A stretch of DNA of 64,000 nt from Pararge aegeria (GCF_905163445.1 NC_053202.1:1426001-1490000); one strand, 5' to 3'; counted from the first letter of the stretch, positions 9,379 to 20,289 are shown. Numbers and translations are program-made. Notes: generated by a model from the letters alone, not told the origin.

Positions 9379-9680
9379 ATCATATCAACTCATCACCGAC
9401 CACGACAGGGTCAATGGTCTTCTCCCACAATAAAAAGGGGTTAAGGCATTAGTGTACTACGCTGGCGTATTGGTGGACTCCAAACACCTTTGAGAACGTT
9501 AAGAAAACTCCTCAGACAGGCAGGTTTCCTCACGATGTTTTCCTTTACCGTTGAAGCAAATGAGATTTAATTGCTTAAAACGCACATTACTTATAAAAGT
9601 TAGAAGTGCATGCGGGGATTCGAATTCGGCTCCCCGAAAGTGTTGCCGAAGTCCAGTGGGCTATCACCGCCTAGCTCTGG
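9379..9680 (-). mobile_element. SINE-B copy, near full length
   Basis: Minus-strand head at about 9680 (GATAGCCCACTGG) with the B-box segment GAATTCGAATCCC. The body keeps TTCCTCACGATGTTTTCCTT in reverse, and the 3' tail is at 9379 (TGATATGATG). Confidence 0.8.
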
Positions 9681-9835
9681 AATTATAAAATAAAATAAAT
9701 ATCATCGTCATTTCATACACACTAATAAACATTTATACTTTTAAATTTAATAAACATTAATATATTTAATTGTTAGGTTAGGTATGGTTTAACATTAATA
9801 TTGAATTAAAATTATGTACTTAAATTATCAATTAA

Positions 9836-10324
9836 TTATGTCCCGAGTTTTGGATTGCCAAAGGCAAAGGCCTCCTCTAGCTCTCGCTTCTGCTTCCTGT
9901 GGTGCGCTACTCTGCGCCAGTTAGGTCCCGCGGTCTGTTTAATGTCGTCTTCCCACCTCCTATATGGTCGGCCTCTATTTCTCTTTCCATCTCGTGGGTA
10001 CCAGTTTGTGACGACTTTGCTCCATTTTTCCTGTCTATCTCTTTGTGAATGTCCTGCCCATCTCCATTTTTGTATGTCAATCTTATTTAGAATATCAATG
10101 ACTCTAGTTTGATGTCTAATGTTGTGGCTACTATATCGGTCTTTTCTCTTCACTCCTATCATGCTTCTTTCCATTGCTCTTTGGCAAGTAACTAGTTTTG
10201 TTCTATGATTTAGATTTAGAGACCAAGTTTCACAGCCGTAAGTAAGACAGGGTAAAATACAAGTGTTGAAAACTCTACTCTTTATCGGCATACCAAGATC
10301 TCTACTTTTCATAATTTCCTTCAT
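9836..10324 (-). pseudogene. RTE-type LINE reverse transcriptase, C-terminal fragment
   Basis: An open frame of 162 codons. It encodes the part after the catalytic palm of an RTE-clade endonuclease-reverse transcriptase: KSRVFNTCILPCLTYGCETW near residue 16, then CQRAMERSMIGVKRKDR, KIDIQKWRWAGH, and near the end WYPRDGKRNRGRPYRRW with WEDDIKQTAG. These are the usual landmarks of RTE C-termini in insects. The endonuclease and catalytic YADD region are missing, and only SINE and AT sequence lies upstream on the minus strand. It is the best-preserved protein segment in the window, so the insertion is probably fairly young. It is not a host gene. Confidence 0.85.
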
Positions 10325-10754
10325 TGCCCAGTATTTCTTCCAACCATTTGCTATTCATAGCAAATAGAATAGCTAGAGAAATAGAATAGAGAATAGCGAA
10401 TAGCTCTGGAATTACCAGTACATAAATACAAAGTATGTGTTAAAAAGCATTTATTATTTACTAGCGACCCACTCCGGCTTCGCATGAGATAAAAGTAGAG
10501 ACAAAGTTTCTGCAATGTAAAATGAATTTTTCAGCGACTTGGTTGTAAAATACTCTTTTCTTTTTAATATTCTGAATACTCTTTTTAATTGAAAATGTTC
10601 AGTACCAGTACAGAGTTTTTAAATTTGCGGTGTCCGTGTTCGAGACAAGGGGGTCCTTGTATCGATGACCACGTTAAGCAATCGGTCCCAGTTATTATAT
10701 AAAAAAAAACAAGATTCATTTATTTCAACATGGGAAGAAAAAAAAAACAACATT
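10325..10754. other. No gene; decayed Helitron traces
   Basis: A short tandem stretch of AATAGAATAG type lies at 10355-10400. A fragment near 10460-10500 (CTAGCGACCCACTCCGGCTT) looks like a decayed Helitron 3' end on the minus strand. Nothing else recognised. Confidence 0.4.
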
Positions 10755-10975
10755 CACTTATTTCAAGCAGGCCTACTTTATAAGCAATTTTGAAACGTAT
10801 AGTATATCTGTTTGTAGTGACTCTACCACCGGTTCGAAAAGCAAATTCTACCGAGAAGAGCCGGCAAGAAACTCAGCAGTTGCTTTTTTCCAACATCAAC
10901 ATTTACAATCATTTTTATAATGTGGGAGATGAGAGCGAAGCTGGCTACATTGTCATTAAGAAATTCCTTATTAAT
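10755..10975 (-). mobile_element. LINE-G 3' end
   Basis: The minus strand carries the family 3' UTR block with CGGCTCTTCTCGGTAGAAT, the block ACCGGTGGTAGAGTCACTAC and the tail GGCCTGCTTGAAATAAGTG. The end of the ORF is only partly kept. Confidence 0.7.
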
Positions 10976-10977
10976 TC

Positions 10978-11243
10978 ATTGCCCGATTGGCGCAGTGGGC
11001 AGCGACCCTGCTTTCTGAGTCTAAGGCCGTGGGTTCGATTCCCACAACTGGAAAAATGTTTGTGTGATATAAACATGAATCTTTTTAAGTTTCTGGGTGT
11101 TTATAATTTATATTATAAGAATTTATGAATAATGTTCATAAAAAAAATTCATCAGCTATCTTAGTACCCATAAAACAAGCTACACTTACTTTGGGACTAG
11201 ATGCTGATTTGTGTATTGTCGTAGTTTATTTATTTATTTATTC
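10978..11243 (+). mobile_element. SINE-A copy, full length
   Basis: Head GCCCGATTGGCGCAGTGGGC, B box GGTTCGATTCC at about 11031-11041, and a tail of TTTATTTATTTATT. Well preserved. Confidence 0.88.
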
Positions 11244-11519
11244 AAGAAAAAAAAATCGTCCATCGTTAAAGTCCACCACCCCGCATTGGAGCAAAATGGT
11301 GGGTTTTTCTAAAAACACTCTTCTATGGAAGGAGGATATCCCAGCAGCGGGATTGTAATAAGCTAATTATGACGATATATTACATATTACCGATCCACCG
11401 CATTCATTACGCAATACCGCATTATACATATGTCGTCGCACTTCGCATTAATTAATCTACAAACAACGTGTTACTGGATTAGTTTAAGTTACTGCACGAT
11501 ACCGTTGTGGAAGGCACAT

Positions 11520-11662
11520 AGAAGATACGGCTGAGCTGCTGCCGGCTCTTCTCGGTGGAATCTGCGTTCCGAACCGGTGGTAGAGTCACTACAAACAGAC
11601 GGATTAGACGTTTCAAAAGTGCTTATAAACTGGGCCTACTTGAAATAAATGAATTGTGTTTT
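11520..11662 (+). mobile_element. LINE-G 3' end
   Basis: Keeps GCTGCCGGCTCTTCTCGGTG, ACCGGTGGTAGAGTCACTAC and the tail CTACTTGAAATAAATGAATT. The ORF end is missing. Confidence 0.7.
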
Positions 11663-11689
11663 TTTTTTATTTAGAATTTGTGAAGGGAT

Positions 11690-11800
11690 TTTATTAGTGG
11701 TAGAGCTGTTTGAGGCACAGGTCCTCCAATGGAATACTACCATGCTTATTCTACCGCCAAGCAGCGCTGTGTTCCGGTCTGATGGGCGTGGTTGGTGTAT
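11690..11800 (+). repeat. LINE-K fragment
   Basis: Holds ATGCTTATTCTACCGCCAAG followed by CGCTGTGTTCCGGTCTGATG. The reverse complement is found near 60340-60440 and, more decayed, at 55600-55715 and 56260-56350. This is the 3' UTR of a lepidopteran LINE or a SINE that shares it. Confidence 0.5.
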
Positions 11801-11802
11801 TT

Positions 11803-12070
11803 TGACGAACCAGTGGCGCAGTGGGCAGCGACCCTGCTTTCTGAGTCCAAGGCCGTGGGTTCGATTCCCACAACTGGAGAGTGGTTGTGTGATGAACATG
11901 AATGTTTTTCAGTGTCTGGGTGTTTATCTGTATAAGTATTTATGTGTATTATATTCATACAAAAAGATTCATCAGTTATCTCAGTACCCATAACACAAGC
12001 TACGCTTACTTTGGGGCTAGATGGCGATGTGTGTATTGTCGTAGTATATTTATTTATTTATTTATTATTT
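11803..12070 (+). mobile_element. SINE-A copy, full length
   Basis: Head CAGTGGCGCAGTGGGCAGCG, intact B box GGTTCGATTCC and a complete body with a TTTATTTATTTATT tail. It inserted next to the LINE-K fragment. Confidence 0.9.
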
Positions 12071-12404
12071 ACTGGCACGTGAGGTTTGACACCTACGCCT
12101 CAGGTTGGACACTGGAAACTGTGTAGGACGTATTCCATGCATGCCCTGCGTAGTGTAGCTTTTTTTTTATTTATTCCTTTTTTTCACATGGCGACATCTT
12201 TTTTTGTAGTACAATAACCCAGGCATAGACATCAAGACTGGTTCCACGGAAGACCACGCTATGGCTTTGGTCCTTCCAAAGGCGAAGTATATGTATATGC
12301 AGAGTGGATTTGTGTCCAAACCTATTATTTTCTATTTTCTTTTTTACTATCTTCTTTATGATTATTTAAAAAGTGTTCTTTATTACTGAGGTTCCCAAAT
12401 TAAC

Positions 12405-12575
12405 ACTTTTTCTTTCTTTCTACCTAAATCGCTAAGCGGCACATATTTGGCGGAAGCGTAGTAACTAGCCACAGCCGAAGCCTCGCACCGGACAAATTGA
12501 AAACATTAGTTAGGATCGCTCTTAGGAATCGCTCTAATAAATCACAGATAAGTCATGTGAGAAGTCCTAGGCAAA
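12405..12575. repeat. Composite duplicated segment, copy 1
   Basis: A SINE-C fragment on the minus strand (GTAACTAGCCACAGCCGAAG) is followed by CATTAGTTAGG and then AATCGCTCTAATAAATCACA. The same composite recurs at 13385-13650, with an extra 38 bp or so inside. The last unit alone is found at 14439-14525. Confidence 0.6.
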
Positions 12576-12654
12576 AAAGTATTAAATACATTTCAATATT
12601 CGCATTTTTGATCGGCTATAGTTTTTATTCCCCAAAATTGCAAATACAAATTCG

Positions 12655-12960
12655 CCAGAGAACGTCAACTGAAAAATCGTGGTCGGTTCTGTCAAATCTA
12701 CGGGTCATCATAATACATAGGTCTTTTTCGGGGAGTTTCAAAATATTCGGTCATGGGCCGCTTGTTCAGCGGCTCCCGCGATCACCAATTCTGCATTTTC
12801 GGTGCGAGATCTCCATTCCAGCACCTTGGGACCCAAATGTCCATCGTCACTTTGCTTCGCGACTTGTTGCCAGTAACTCTAGTTCTTCTACGGATATAAT
12901 CATTTTTCCTAACACAACTCTCTCCATCACTCGCTGAGTGACTCTGAGCCTACTTATGTG
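12655..12960 (-). pseudogene. RTE-type LINE relic
   Basis: The minus strand gives pieces such as RRLRVTQRAMERVVLG and RRRTRVTGNKSR, matching the RTE C-terminal region at 38339-38795. Frameshifts and point changes break every frame. The segment CCAGCACCTTGGGACCCAAA matches that copy at the DNA level. Confidence 0.6.
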
Positions 12961-13384
12961 GCCCATAGTAAACGAGTACTTGAAAGTAACACGACACGGA
13001 TATTTTTTATTGTGACGTGATGTAGGCTAAAAAGGGTATAGGTTGCACGTAAAAGCCTTCAGTATCATTTTAATATAGAAGGCGTTATATCGTGAATAAT
13101 AAAAGAAGAAAACTACGCGCAAAGCAAAATAAAGGAAAAAAGAATATTTAGATATTCATACTACAACACTTCAAAGGTTGTGTTTTTAGAAGAGGTCGAT
13201 GCTTTTTTGTGCTCTACAGTCCCATGAATAACTTACGAGCTCTTTCACAATATATAGCTCGCACCAAAAAAAACCCTAAACATTTATTTATTTTATCAGG
13301 CAACTAAAATAACATACAATTGTACTTCTAGGTCAAAGTCAAAGGCAAATATTTCTTTATTCAAATAGGCACATGGCATAGGAT

Positions 13385-13650
13385 GGCGCGACGCGAACAC
13401 ACATTTGTCGGAAGCGTGGTAACTAGCCACGGCAGAAGCCTCCCACCAGACAAATTCATAACATTAGTTAGGATTTTTGAATACATTGTTCCTTTGCTTT
13501 GCTATCAATACGAGTACGCTCTTAGGAATCGCTCTAATAAATCACAGATAAGTCCTGTGAGCCAGCGAGAGCCCTTAATTTGTTTGACCCCGCCTCCCCC
13601 CGCGCCCTTCCTCGCCGCCTCATAATTCAACACGTCCACTGCGATATGCC
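13385..13650. repeat. Composite duplicated segment, copy 2
   Basis: Starts with the same SINE-C fragment as 12405-12575 and continues into the unit GCTCTAATAAATCACAGATA, AGCGAGAGCCCTTAATTTG and the C-rich block CCCCGCCTCCCCCCGCGCCC. The C-rich block is unusual in this AT-rich window. Confidence 0.6.
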
Positions 13651-13813
13651 ATGGATTGCGATCAAATAGAACAGATATAGGTATTCTTGCATGTTTGTCA
13701 ACCTGGGTGGCTTCTAGGCTTCTAGAATAAGCTGGTATGGCTAAAGAACCGAGCAAAAACAATGGGGAAGTTCGACGTACGGGAAGATAAGAAAAAGTAA
13801 TCTTTATAATTTA

Positions 13814-14109
13814 CTAGCTGTTGCCCGCGACTTCGTCTGCGTTTGATTTTGTTTTTAAAGAATTCAGTATCGCTAAGCCTTAAATGAGTATAGTAGTTAT
13901 ATATATGTATAACATGTGACTGTCAATTAATTATAGACAAATAATTTGCAATAAAATAAAATTGCGACTATAATTAAAGATCTAAGCTATCCTATCTCTT
14001 AAGTTGGAGCAAACTGCTCACCGTGTGCCAATTAAATTTAAAATCGGTTAAGTAGTTTAGGAGTCCATCGCGGACAAACATCGTGACAGGAAATTTATAT
14101 ATATTAAGA
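13814..14109 (-). mobile_element. Complete non-autonomous Helitron, subfamily 2
   Basis: Read on the minus strand it starts TCTTAATATATATAAATTTC at 14109 and ends with CGGGCAACAGCTAG at 13814, followed by T. That is the TC...CTAG|T structure with a GACGAAGTCGCGG-type subterminal hairpin. The 289-bp copy at 37736-38024 is closely similar throughout. Confidence 0.85.
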
Positions 14110-14438
14110 TTTATTTATTTATTTTAGAGCACCAACAACATGCATATTACACGTTTTTTAAACATAGCACACACACAAAAACATGGACTGATATGTACGT
14201 CAATGACAAGTGCACATAGCATTGACAAAGCTTCATATAAACTTAATTTGCAAAAAAATTTACACATAATTTAACTCACCGATAAGTGTTCGGTGAGTTT
14301 TTTTCTAAAAGCTGTGGGTGAGTCATGGAAGATATCACTGTGTGCATTAAGCTTTATTCGATGTGTTTGGCAGTTTGTGATAATCTGCGACAGTATAGTT
14401 TATAATATTTTTGACAAAAATATGAGGAGGTTGTTTGG

Positions 14439-14525
14439 AGGAATCACTCTAATAAATCACAGATAAGTCCTGTGAGCCAGCGAGAGCCCTTAATTTGTTT
14501 GACCCCACTTTCCCCCGCGCCTAGG
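14439..14525 (+). repeat. Third copy of the GCTCTAATAAATCAC unit
   Basis: Shares CTCTAATAAATCACAGATAA and GAGCCAGCGAGAGCCCTTAA with 13517-13616, then a decayed C-rich block. The SINE-C part is not present, so the unit moved or was copied independently of it. Confidence 0.6.
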
Positions 14526-14599
14526 CTTCACCACCCGTCTCCTCGTACTTAAACATTTCCATTGCTAGATGCGGTCATATCGACAATGGATGACAATCG

Positions 14600-14936
14600 T
14601 CCTACTAATATTATAAATGTGAAAGTGTGGATGTTTTTTACTCCATCACGCAAAAACGGCTGAACGGATTTGGATGAAATTTGCATGCATGTTGCATGCA
14701 TGCGTGCACAGGGTATGCATAAAGAAGGATGATGCCATAAAGTGGAACAATCCTACGTCGTAATTATACAAAATATTTAGGGTATGCAGAGCTCTTGTGC
14801 GTATATGAAGTGCACGCCATTGCATGTAGCCTTTGCCATGGAAAAGAACATAGGCTATCTTTTATCCCGATTCCTTAAGTAGTTCTCGAGGGAAAATAGA
14901 AAGTTGTTTACGAGCTAAGCCGCGGGCAGACAGCTT
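14600..14936 (+). mobile_element. Helitron, subfamily 3, with hAT MITE inside
   Basis: Starts TCCTACTAATATTATAAATG and ends with GCTAAGCCGCGGGCAGACAG plus CTTT, a decayed CTAG end. The copy at 33383-33702 lacks the internal MITE (14696-14822) and so shows the empty site. Confidence 0.8.
14696..14822 (-). mobile_element. hAT-type MITE in a Helitron
   Basis: 127 bp flanked by CATGTTGC (14688-14695) and CATGTAGC (14823-14830), an 8-bp target duplication with one change. It shares the segments GGTATGCATAAAGAAGGA and GAAGTGCACGCCATTG with the MITE at 52108-52246, in the opposite orientation. Confidence 0.75.
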
Positions 14937-14956
14937 TGAAATTTGGTATGCATTTC

Positions 14957-15040
14957 ACCCTAACAGGTTAGCCCGCTGCCATTTTAGAGTGCATCATCAC
15001 TTACAGTCAAGGGTTAAATTGTAGTGGAATAAAAAAAAAC
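14957..15040 (+). mobile_element. SINE-C 3' end
   Basis: AACAGGTTAGCCCGCTGCC followed by CATCATCACTTACAGTCAAG and a poly(A) run. Only the last 85 bp remain. Confidence 0.7.
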
Positions 15041-15373
15041 AACCACGCTGGGCCGACGGGTTGTTAATCGCAGTAGATATTAATAATACAATAAAAGTTC
15101 AAGTATAATAGAATATATATAATAAGTACGGTAGCGGAATTTTATTAAAGAAAAAGTAATATAAGTAATGTTTATTAGCACTGTTGATACCTCGAGGGTA
15201 GGAATAAGAATGAATCGTGGTCCGTTTACTGTCTATTATATAGTGTGTACAAAGATCAACATCGCTACTTAGAAAACACAGACAAATAGTATTTTGTAAG
15301 AATACTTTGTAGGTAATGAGTATACAAACATCGATCTTGTAGATCCACATAATGTTAATGTACCTTATTAGTT

Positions 15374-15640
15374 GAAGGCCGACTGGCACAGTGGGTAGCG
15401 ACCCTGCTTTCTGAGTCCAAGGCCGTGGGTTCGATTCCCACAACTGGAAAATGTTTGTGTGATGAGCATGATTGTTTTACAGTGTCTGGGTGTTTATATG
15501 TATATTTTAAGTATTTATGTATATTATTCATTAAAATATTAATCATTCATCTTAGTACCCATAACACAAGCTACGCTTACTTTGGGGCTAGGTGACGATG
15601 TGTGTATTGTCGTAGTATATTTATTATTTATTTATTTACT
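15374..15640 (+). mobile_element. SINE-A copy, full length
   Basis: Head GGCCGACTGGCACAGTGGG, intact B box GGTTCGATTCC, body and TTATTTATTTATTT tail. Antisense frames of 60-114 codons across it are not genes. Confidence 0.88.
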
Positions 15641-16139
15641 AATTAATCATGATACACATACAAGTACATACAAATCTCTCCTTCCTATGGGAGAAAATTG
15701 CTCTGCACGTAAGACACTTAAAGGCTAGGGAGGTTGGGAGGTTTGTGTACAAGTAAATTAGAGGCGTTGTGTGCTTATATCAATTGATTGGGTTTGGAAG
15801 TACCCCGATCCAAATTGGTAACTGGATCAGTGGCTGTACTGCCAACTTGTTATTAAACTGCGATGATCATGGATGTTATCGCCTTAATTTATAGTCTGTT
15901 TAGGATTTAAACATAGCCTCGCCTTAATTGCATTTTAGTCAAATCTATAACTATAAAAGGGTTATACCGAGTGATAGACTACTTAACATTATAATAACTT
16001 AAACGTAAATATTTTAAACTTTGAATAAATTGTCTATGAATACCCTAGAGTGTAACTAAGAGACCATAAACAAAAATTAAGTTGTTTAGAACTCTGTCAT
16101 TTTTAAGTTATATCAATTTGACGCGGCCGTTAAGTTATA
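15641..16139. other. No recognised feature
   Basis: About 500 bp of unique-looking sequence. The stretch GACGCGGCCGTTAAGTTATA, just before the next SINE, repeats part of its head. Confidence 0.4.
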
Positions 16140-16340
16140 TCAACGGCCGCGTGGCGCAGTCGGCAGCGACCTTGCTTTCTTAGTCCAAGGCCGTGGGATC
16201 TGTATATTATAAGTATTTAAGTATATTATTCATAAAAATATTCATCAGTCATCTTAGTACCCATAACACAAGCTACGCTTACTTTGGGACTAGATGGCGA
16301 CGTGTGCATTGCCGTAGTATATTTATAAATTATTATTTAA
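16140..16340 (+). mobile_element. SINE-A copy with internal deletion
   Basis: The head (GGCCGCGTGGCGCAGTCGGC) joins the body at GGGATC/TGTATATTATAAG. The B box and about 60 bp after it are deleted, so this copy could not be transcribed by pol III. Confidence 0.8.
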
Positions 16341-16499
16341 TTTAACTGGATATCAAAATAAGAAACAAATGTTTTGCAGTGGTTGAATATTATTACTACC
16401 GTCAAACGATTGAAAGAGAAATATAGATTAAAGTTTGTATAAAAATTTGTCTCAGTAGATTGTTTCAGTTAAAAATTAAAAAAAAAAAATATACTAAGA

Positions 16500-16709
16500 C
16501 TGTGTGTACTACACGGTACTAAGATTTCTGATGAATTTTTTTATGAATAATATTCATAAATACTTATAATATACACATGAACTCCTAGAAACTGAAAAAC
16601 ATTCAAGTTTTCAAACCCATTTTCCAGCTGTGGGTATCGAACCCATTACCCACGGCCTTGGACTCAGAAAGCAGGGTCACTGACCACTGTTCCAATGGGC
16701 CGGCCGTCG
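16500..16709 (-). mobile_element. SINE-A copy, 3'-truncated
   Basis: Minus-strand head near 16709 with a duplicated piece (ACCCATTACCCACGGCC). The body ends at GGTACTAAG, so the TTTATT tail is missing. It lies in inverted orientation to 16140-16340. Confidence 0.8.
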
Positions 16710-16918
16710 CGTTATAAAGTTTTTATAACGTAGTGAAGTAATTAACTGCCGACCCCCGAAGTGTTAAATTAGGTGTTAAATTTCAATTTATTAAGTTATA
16801 TCTGTTATTTTTATACATATTATATTTATATATTTGTTTAATATAAATCTCATTTATTGCATATATTTTTTTATTGATATCCATACATTTGTTAATTTTC
16901 ATTTATTTTACCTTTTGA

Positions 16919-17212
16919 CGACCTCCCTGGCGCAACGGTGAGCGCTGCGAATTTAAGTAGGAGGTCCCGGGTTCCCGGAAATTTGGAAATTACTATTTCT
17001 GAATTTTCTCTGGTATGGTATGGTGGGAGGCTTTGGCCGTGGCTAGTTACCACCCTAACGACAAAGGCGTGCCGCTGAGCGATTTAGTGTTCCGGTGCGA
17101 TGCGCGTAGAACTTCTATCAGGTTAGCCCGCTACCATCTTTGACTGCATCATCACTTACCACCAGGTGAGATTGCAGACGAGGGCTTACTTGTAGTGGAA
17201 TAAAAAAAAAAG
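16919..17212 (+). mobile_element. SINE-C, full-length reference copy
   Basis: Head GACCTCCCTGGCGCAACGGT carries the A box. The B-box position reads GGGTTCCCGG, a decayed form. The body holds GGCCGTGGCTAGTTACCACC, GTGCCGCTGAGCGATTTAG and AGGTTAGCCCGCTACCATC, and the poly(A) run ends at 17212. About 294 bp. It is the most complete copy of this family here. Confidence 0.85.
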
Positions 17213-17542
17213 CTTGATGGAGCTTCGTGAAGACGGGCATATGGACTGTGGAGAATTTATAATCTCACGGGATATCAGAAATTCTACGCAGACGAAGTTG
17301 GTAGCATCCGCATTAACATAGATGTAGAGTCGATTTCGTCATATAGAATTTAGCCAATCAAGAGTTCATCAATCTCGCTCAAAAAGGACCTCTTGGCTCA
17401 AACGGCTCATCGAGGTCAACGGCTAATCCGGCTATAATTCATCCTGCATACTTTAATGCCCATATAGATTGCCGCGATTGAACCGAGCTATTTATAAATG
17501 TCTCTGCACCGCCAAGTGAACTGCCCATACGTTTATTGATGA
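17213..17542. other. No recognised feature
   Basis: Moderately GC-balanced sequence without a usable ORF or a repeat that I recognise. It sits between a SINE-C poly(A) tail and a Helitron end. Confidence 0.35.
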
Positions 17543-17640
17543 CTAGCTTTCGCCCGCGGCTTCGCTCACGTTAGGTTCAATTTTCGATTTAGTAAATTTT
17601 AACTACAAAGCTTTAAACAAAATGTCTTGCTGCTAATAGA
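17543..17640 (-). mobile_element. Helitron 3' end
   Basis: On the minus strand it ends AACGTGAGCGAAGCCGCGGG then CGAAAGCTAG, followed by T. The 3' hairpin GCGAAGCCGC is intact. The 5' end is not identifiable. Confidence 0.65.
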
Positions 17641-18086
17641 AAAATATGAACGTTAATTACTTTAAAAGTCAGAGAATATAATAAATTAATAATGAAACAA
17701 AATAAATTATTATCCTCAAACATAAATATTAAAAATGAAAAAAGAGAAGAAAGAAGAAAAAAGAGTAGTGCACTTCACGGGTCATCCGAGATATTTTTTT
17801 TCTTTTTTGTTAAATACAGGAGATCGAAACCTTCTAGAAAGGACCATAGCTTAATTAAAATAATCTTAAAGAAAATCAATTAACAAAGCGAAGTTTAAAA
17901 CTGAATACCTGCAATAATACTATTAAAAGAAATAGGATGATAAAAAGTCAAATGGAAAAAAAATAATTACTTTAAGTTATTTTTAATACATTAGGTCCAG
18001 TGTATTTTGGTTAAGACAAAAATACTGTATTGGGGTTTTAAAGGATTTAGTAGATTTTGCAGCTCTTATTATATATTATACTCGTA

Positions 18087-18633
18087 CTAGCTGTTGCCCC
18101 CGACTTCGTCTGCGTTTGTTTTTGTTTTTCGAAAGACATGTGGCATTCGATTTATAATGTAAAGTAATTATTATAATATTTATACAAACAAATGCGTTTC
18201 TCACAAATTATATTGTATGTATGTAATAATTCAAAATATTTCAAAAATTCTCCGCATTTTATGTATTTAGGACAGCTAAGCCTTAAATGACGGGTTGGCT
18301 GCGGTCCGCTGAGGAGTTGTGTCCTCTATCTCCAATCACATTCATCAGATCTACACGAAATTTGGGTAAAATTAAACAGACATTATAGCCTCTAAAGTGC
18401 AAAAGTAAATATTCAAATCGGTTATCATTTTACGGCGTTATGGTGTAAAATCGTCAAACACTTTCGTCCCCTCTCCCAAAAGAACTGAGCTTAATTTCGG
18501 GATAAAAAGCATCCTATATTAATTCTAATACCTTCAGAACTATGTGTGTACGAAGTTTCATGATGATCGGTTCAGTAGTTTTTGCGTGAAAGCGTAACAA
18601 ACAAACTTACATTGACATTTATAATATTAAGTA
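18087..18633 (-). mobile_element. Long non-autonomous Helitron
   Basis: Its 3' end is CTAG at 18087 (GACGAAGTCGGGGGCAACAG before it, minus strand), and its 5' end near 18633 begins in AATATTATAAATGTCAATG. It is about 100 bp longer than the sister at 19000-19442 because of an AT-rich segment at 18140-18270. Confidence 0.8.
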
Positions 18634-18999
18634 AAAGTAAAGTAAGTAAGGAAGGAAGTAAGGATAAGGATAGGGATATCGTGTTGACGTTACGGTAGTA
18701 AATTTAGTTATTTATTAGTAGGAAGTAGGATGTCTGTTCCTAGCTACCATTACATTTAGTTGCGCCGGTGACTCTACTAATTGCGCGCAACTCTCGGATT
18801 ACTGGGCTCATTCTGCAGAGGTCTTAGTGGCTGAGATAGAGGTGATTAAAATACACCCGTTGCGGATATAAGCCCGGTCTTTACTCAGACTGAACGAAAC
18901 ATTGAACTTAACATGAAGTATAAATATGCTTGTAATTCTTTTGTAGGTGTGTTTGTCTTAACCGATGTGGATGTTCTGTGTGTATTTCACCTATATAAA
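18634..18999. other. Spacer between two Helitrons
   Basis: About 365 bp starting with an AAGTAAAGTAAGTAAGGAAG-like purine run. No coding sequence or element ends seen. Confidence 0.4.
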
Positions 19000-19442
19000 T
19001 CCATACTAATATTATAAATGTCAATGTACGTTTGTTTGTTACGCTTTCACGCAAAAACTACTAAACCGATCCTCATGAAACATTTGTACACATATTCTTG
19101 GAAGTGTTAGAAGTAATATAGAATACTTTTTATTCCGACATTAAGCTCGGTTCCTTTGGGAGAGGGGATGAAAGTGTTTGTCGATTTTACACCATAACTC
19201 CGACGAATTACTCGTATAACCGATTTAAATAATTATTTTTGTATTATAGAGGTTATAATAGGTGTTTAATTTTGCCCAAACTGTGGTTGGAGAAAGAGAA
19301 CAGAACTCCTCAGCGGACAGCGGCAAACCCCTCATTTAAGGCTTAGCAACACTGAATATTTTTGTTTTTAGATCTATAACTAAATTTAATGCCACATCAA
19401 AAAACAAAATCAAAAGCAGACGAAGTCGTGGGCAACAGCTAG
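19000..19442 (+). mobile_element. Complete non-autonomous Helitron, subfamily 1
   Basis: Begins TCCATACTAATATTATAAAT after A and ends GGGCAACAGCTAG before T, the A|TC...CTAG|T junction expected for Helitrons. A subterminal hairpin ACGA-AG-TCGT lies 10-20 bp before the 3' end. 443 bp, no ORF. It lies head to head with 18087-18633. Confidence 0.85.
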
Positions 19443-19707
19443 TAAATAAATAAACATACTAGGACAATAAATACATCGCCATCCAGCCCTAAAGTAAGCG
19501 CTTGTGTTATGGGTACTAAGATGAGTGATGAACATTTTTATGAATAATATACATGAATATAAATACTTATAATACACATTTAAACACCCAGACACTGAAA
19601 AACATTCATGTTCAGCACACAAACCTTTTCCAGTTGTGAGTGTCGAACCCACGGCCGGCAGCGATTCAGAAAGCAGGGTCACTGCCCACTGCGCCATTGG
19701 GCTGTCA
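19443..19707 (-). mobile_element. SINE-A copy, full length
   Basis: The head is at 19707, with the B-box region mutated to GGTTCGACACTC on the minus strand. The tail starts right at the Helitron 3' end. Confidence 0.85.
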
Positions 19708-19763
19708 TATGCCTGACGGCCTGCCTAAGGCCTTTCATAAAATAAAAAAAGGAATTATTTTAA

Positions 19764-20205
19764 GTAAGTCAAAGTCAAAGTCTAAATATCTTTATTCAAG
19801 TAGGCCCATAGGTGGCACTTTTGATGCGTACAAAAGAATTACACGGTAGTGAGATGATGGCGATAACCACATTCGCAAACTTAAAGCTACGAGGGTTCCA
19901 TACCCGTCCTGGTCTAAGAAGAAGCCCACAGCAAACTTAGCCGGGTGTTTTTTGTTTCACCATCACACAATGTCATTTTAAATTATTAGAAGAGCAACCT
20001 GGTTAGACCAATAATTTACACCCAAGCTTTTTTATCGATTACATAGTCCTTTATACTATAATAGGATACGTTTAATACAAACATTGAACTTTTTAAGAGA
20101 CATCTCCAAGATGTCAATTGGTAGTTTATTATAGAATTGTATGCAATTTCCTTTAAACGAATAATGAATTTTATGTAACCTAGTATAACCTAGTATAAGC
20201 TTACT
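19764..20205 (-). pseudogene. LINE-F 3' end with reverse transcriptase C-terminus
   Basis: Minus strand. The last coding segment reads GNCIQFYNKLPIDILEMSLK, then KFNVCIKRILL before a premature stop. It aligns with the copy at 34214, where the frame continues IEKSYYSIKDYVID. This FYNKLPxxI...LKxxLxxxAYYSIxDYL pattern is the usual end of Jockey/CR1-clade reverse transcriptases. The 3' UTR passes through GACCAGGACGGGTATGGAAC and the tail repeats GACTTTGACTTTGAC. About 20 bases are missing inside the last codons compared with 34214. It is a dead, 5'-truncated insertion. Confidence 0.75.
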
Positions 20206-20289
20206 GTAGAGTCACTACAAACAACTCCGACGACTTTTGACGATTTCTCCGGCACCACGGTGAGCGGTAAGCAGGACGTGCCGGGCTCG

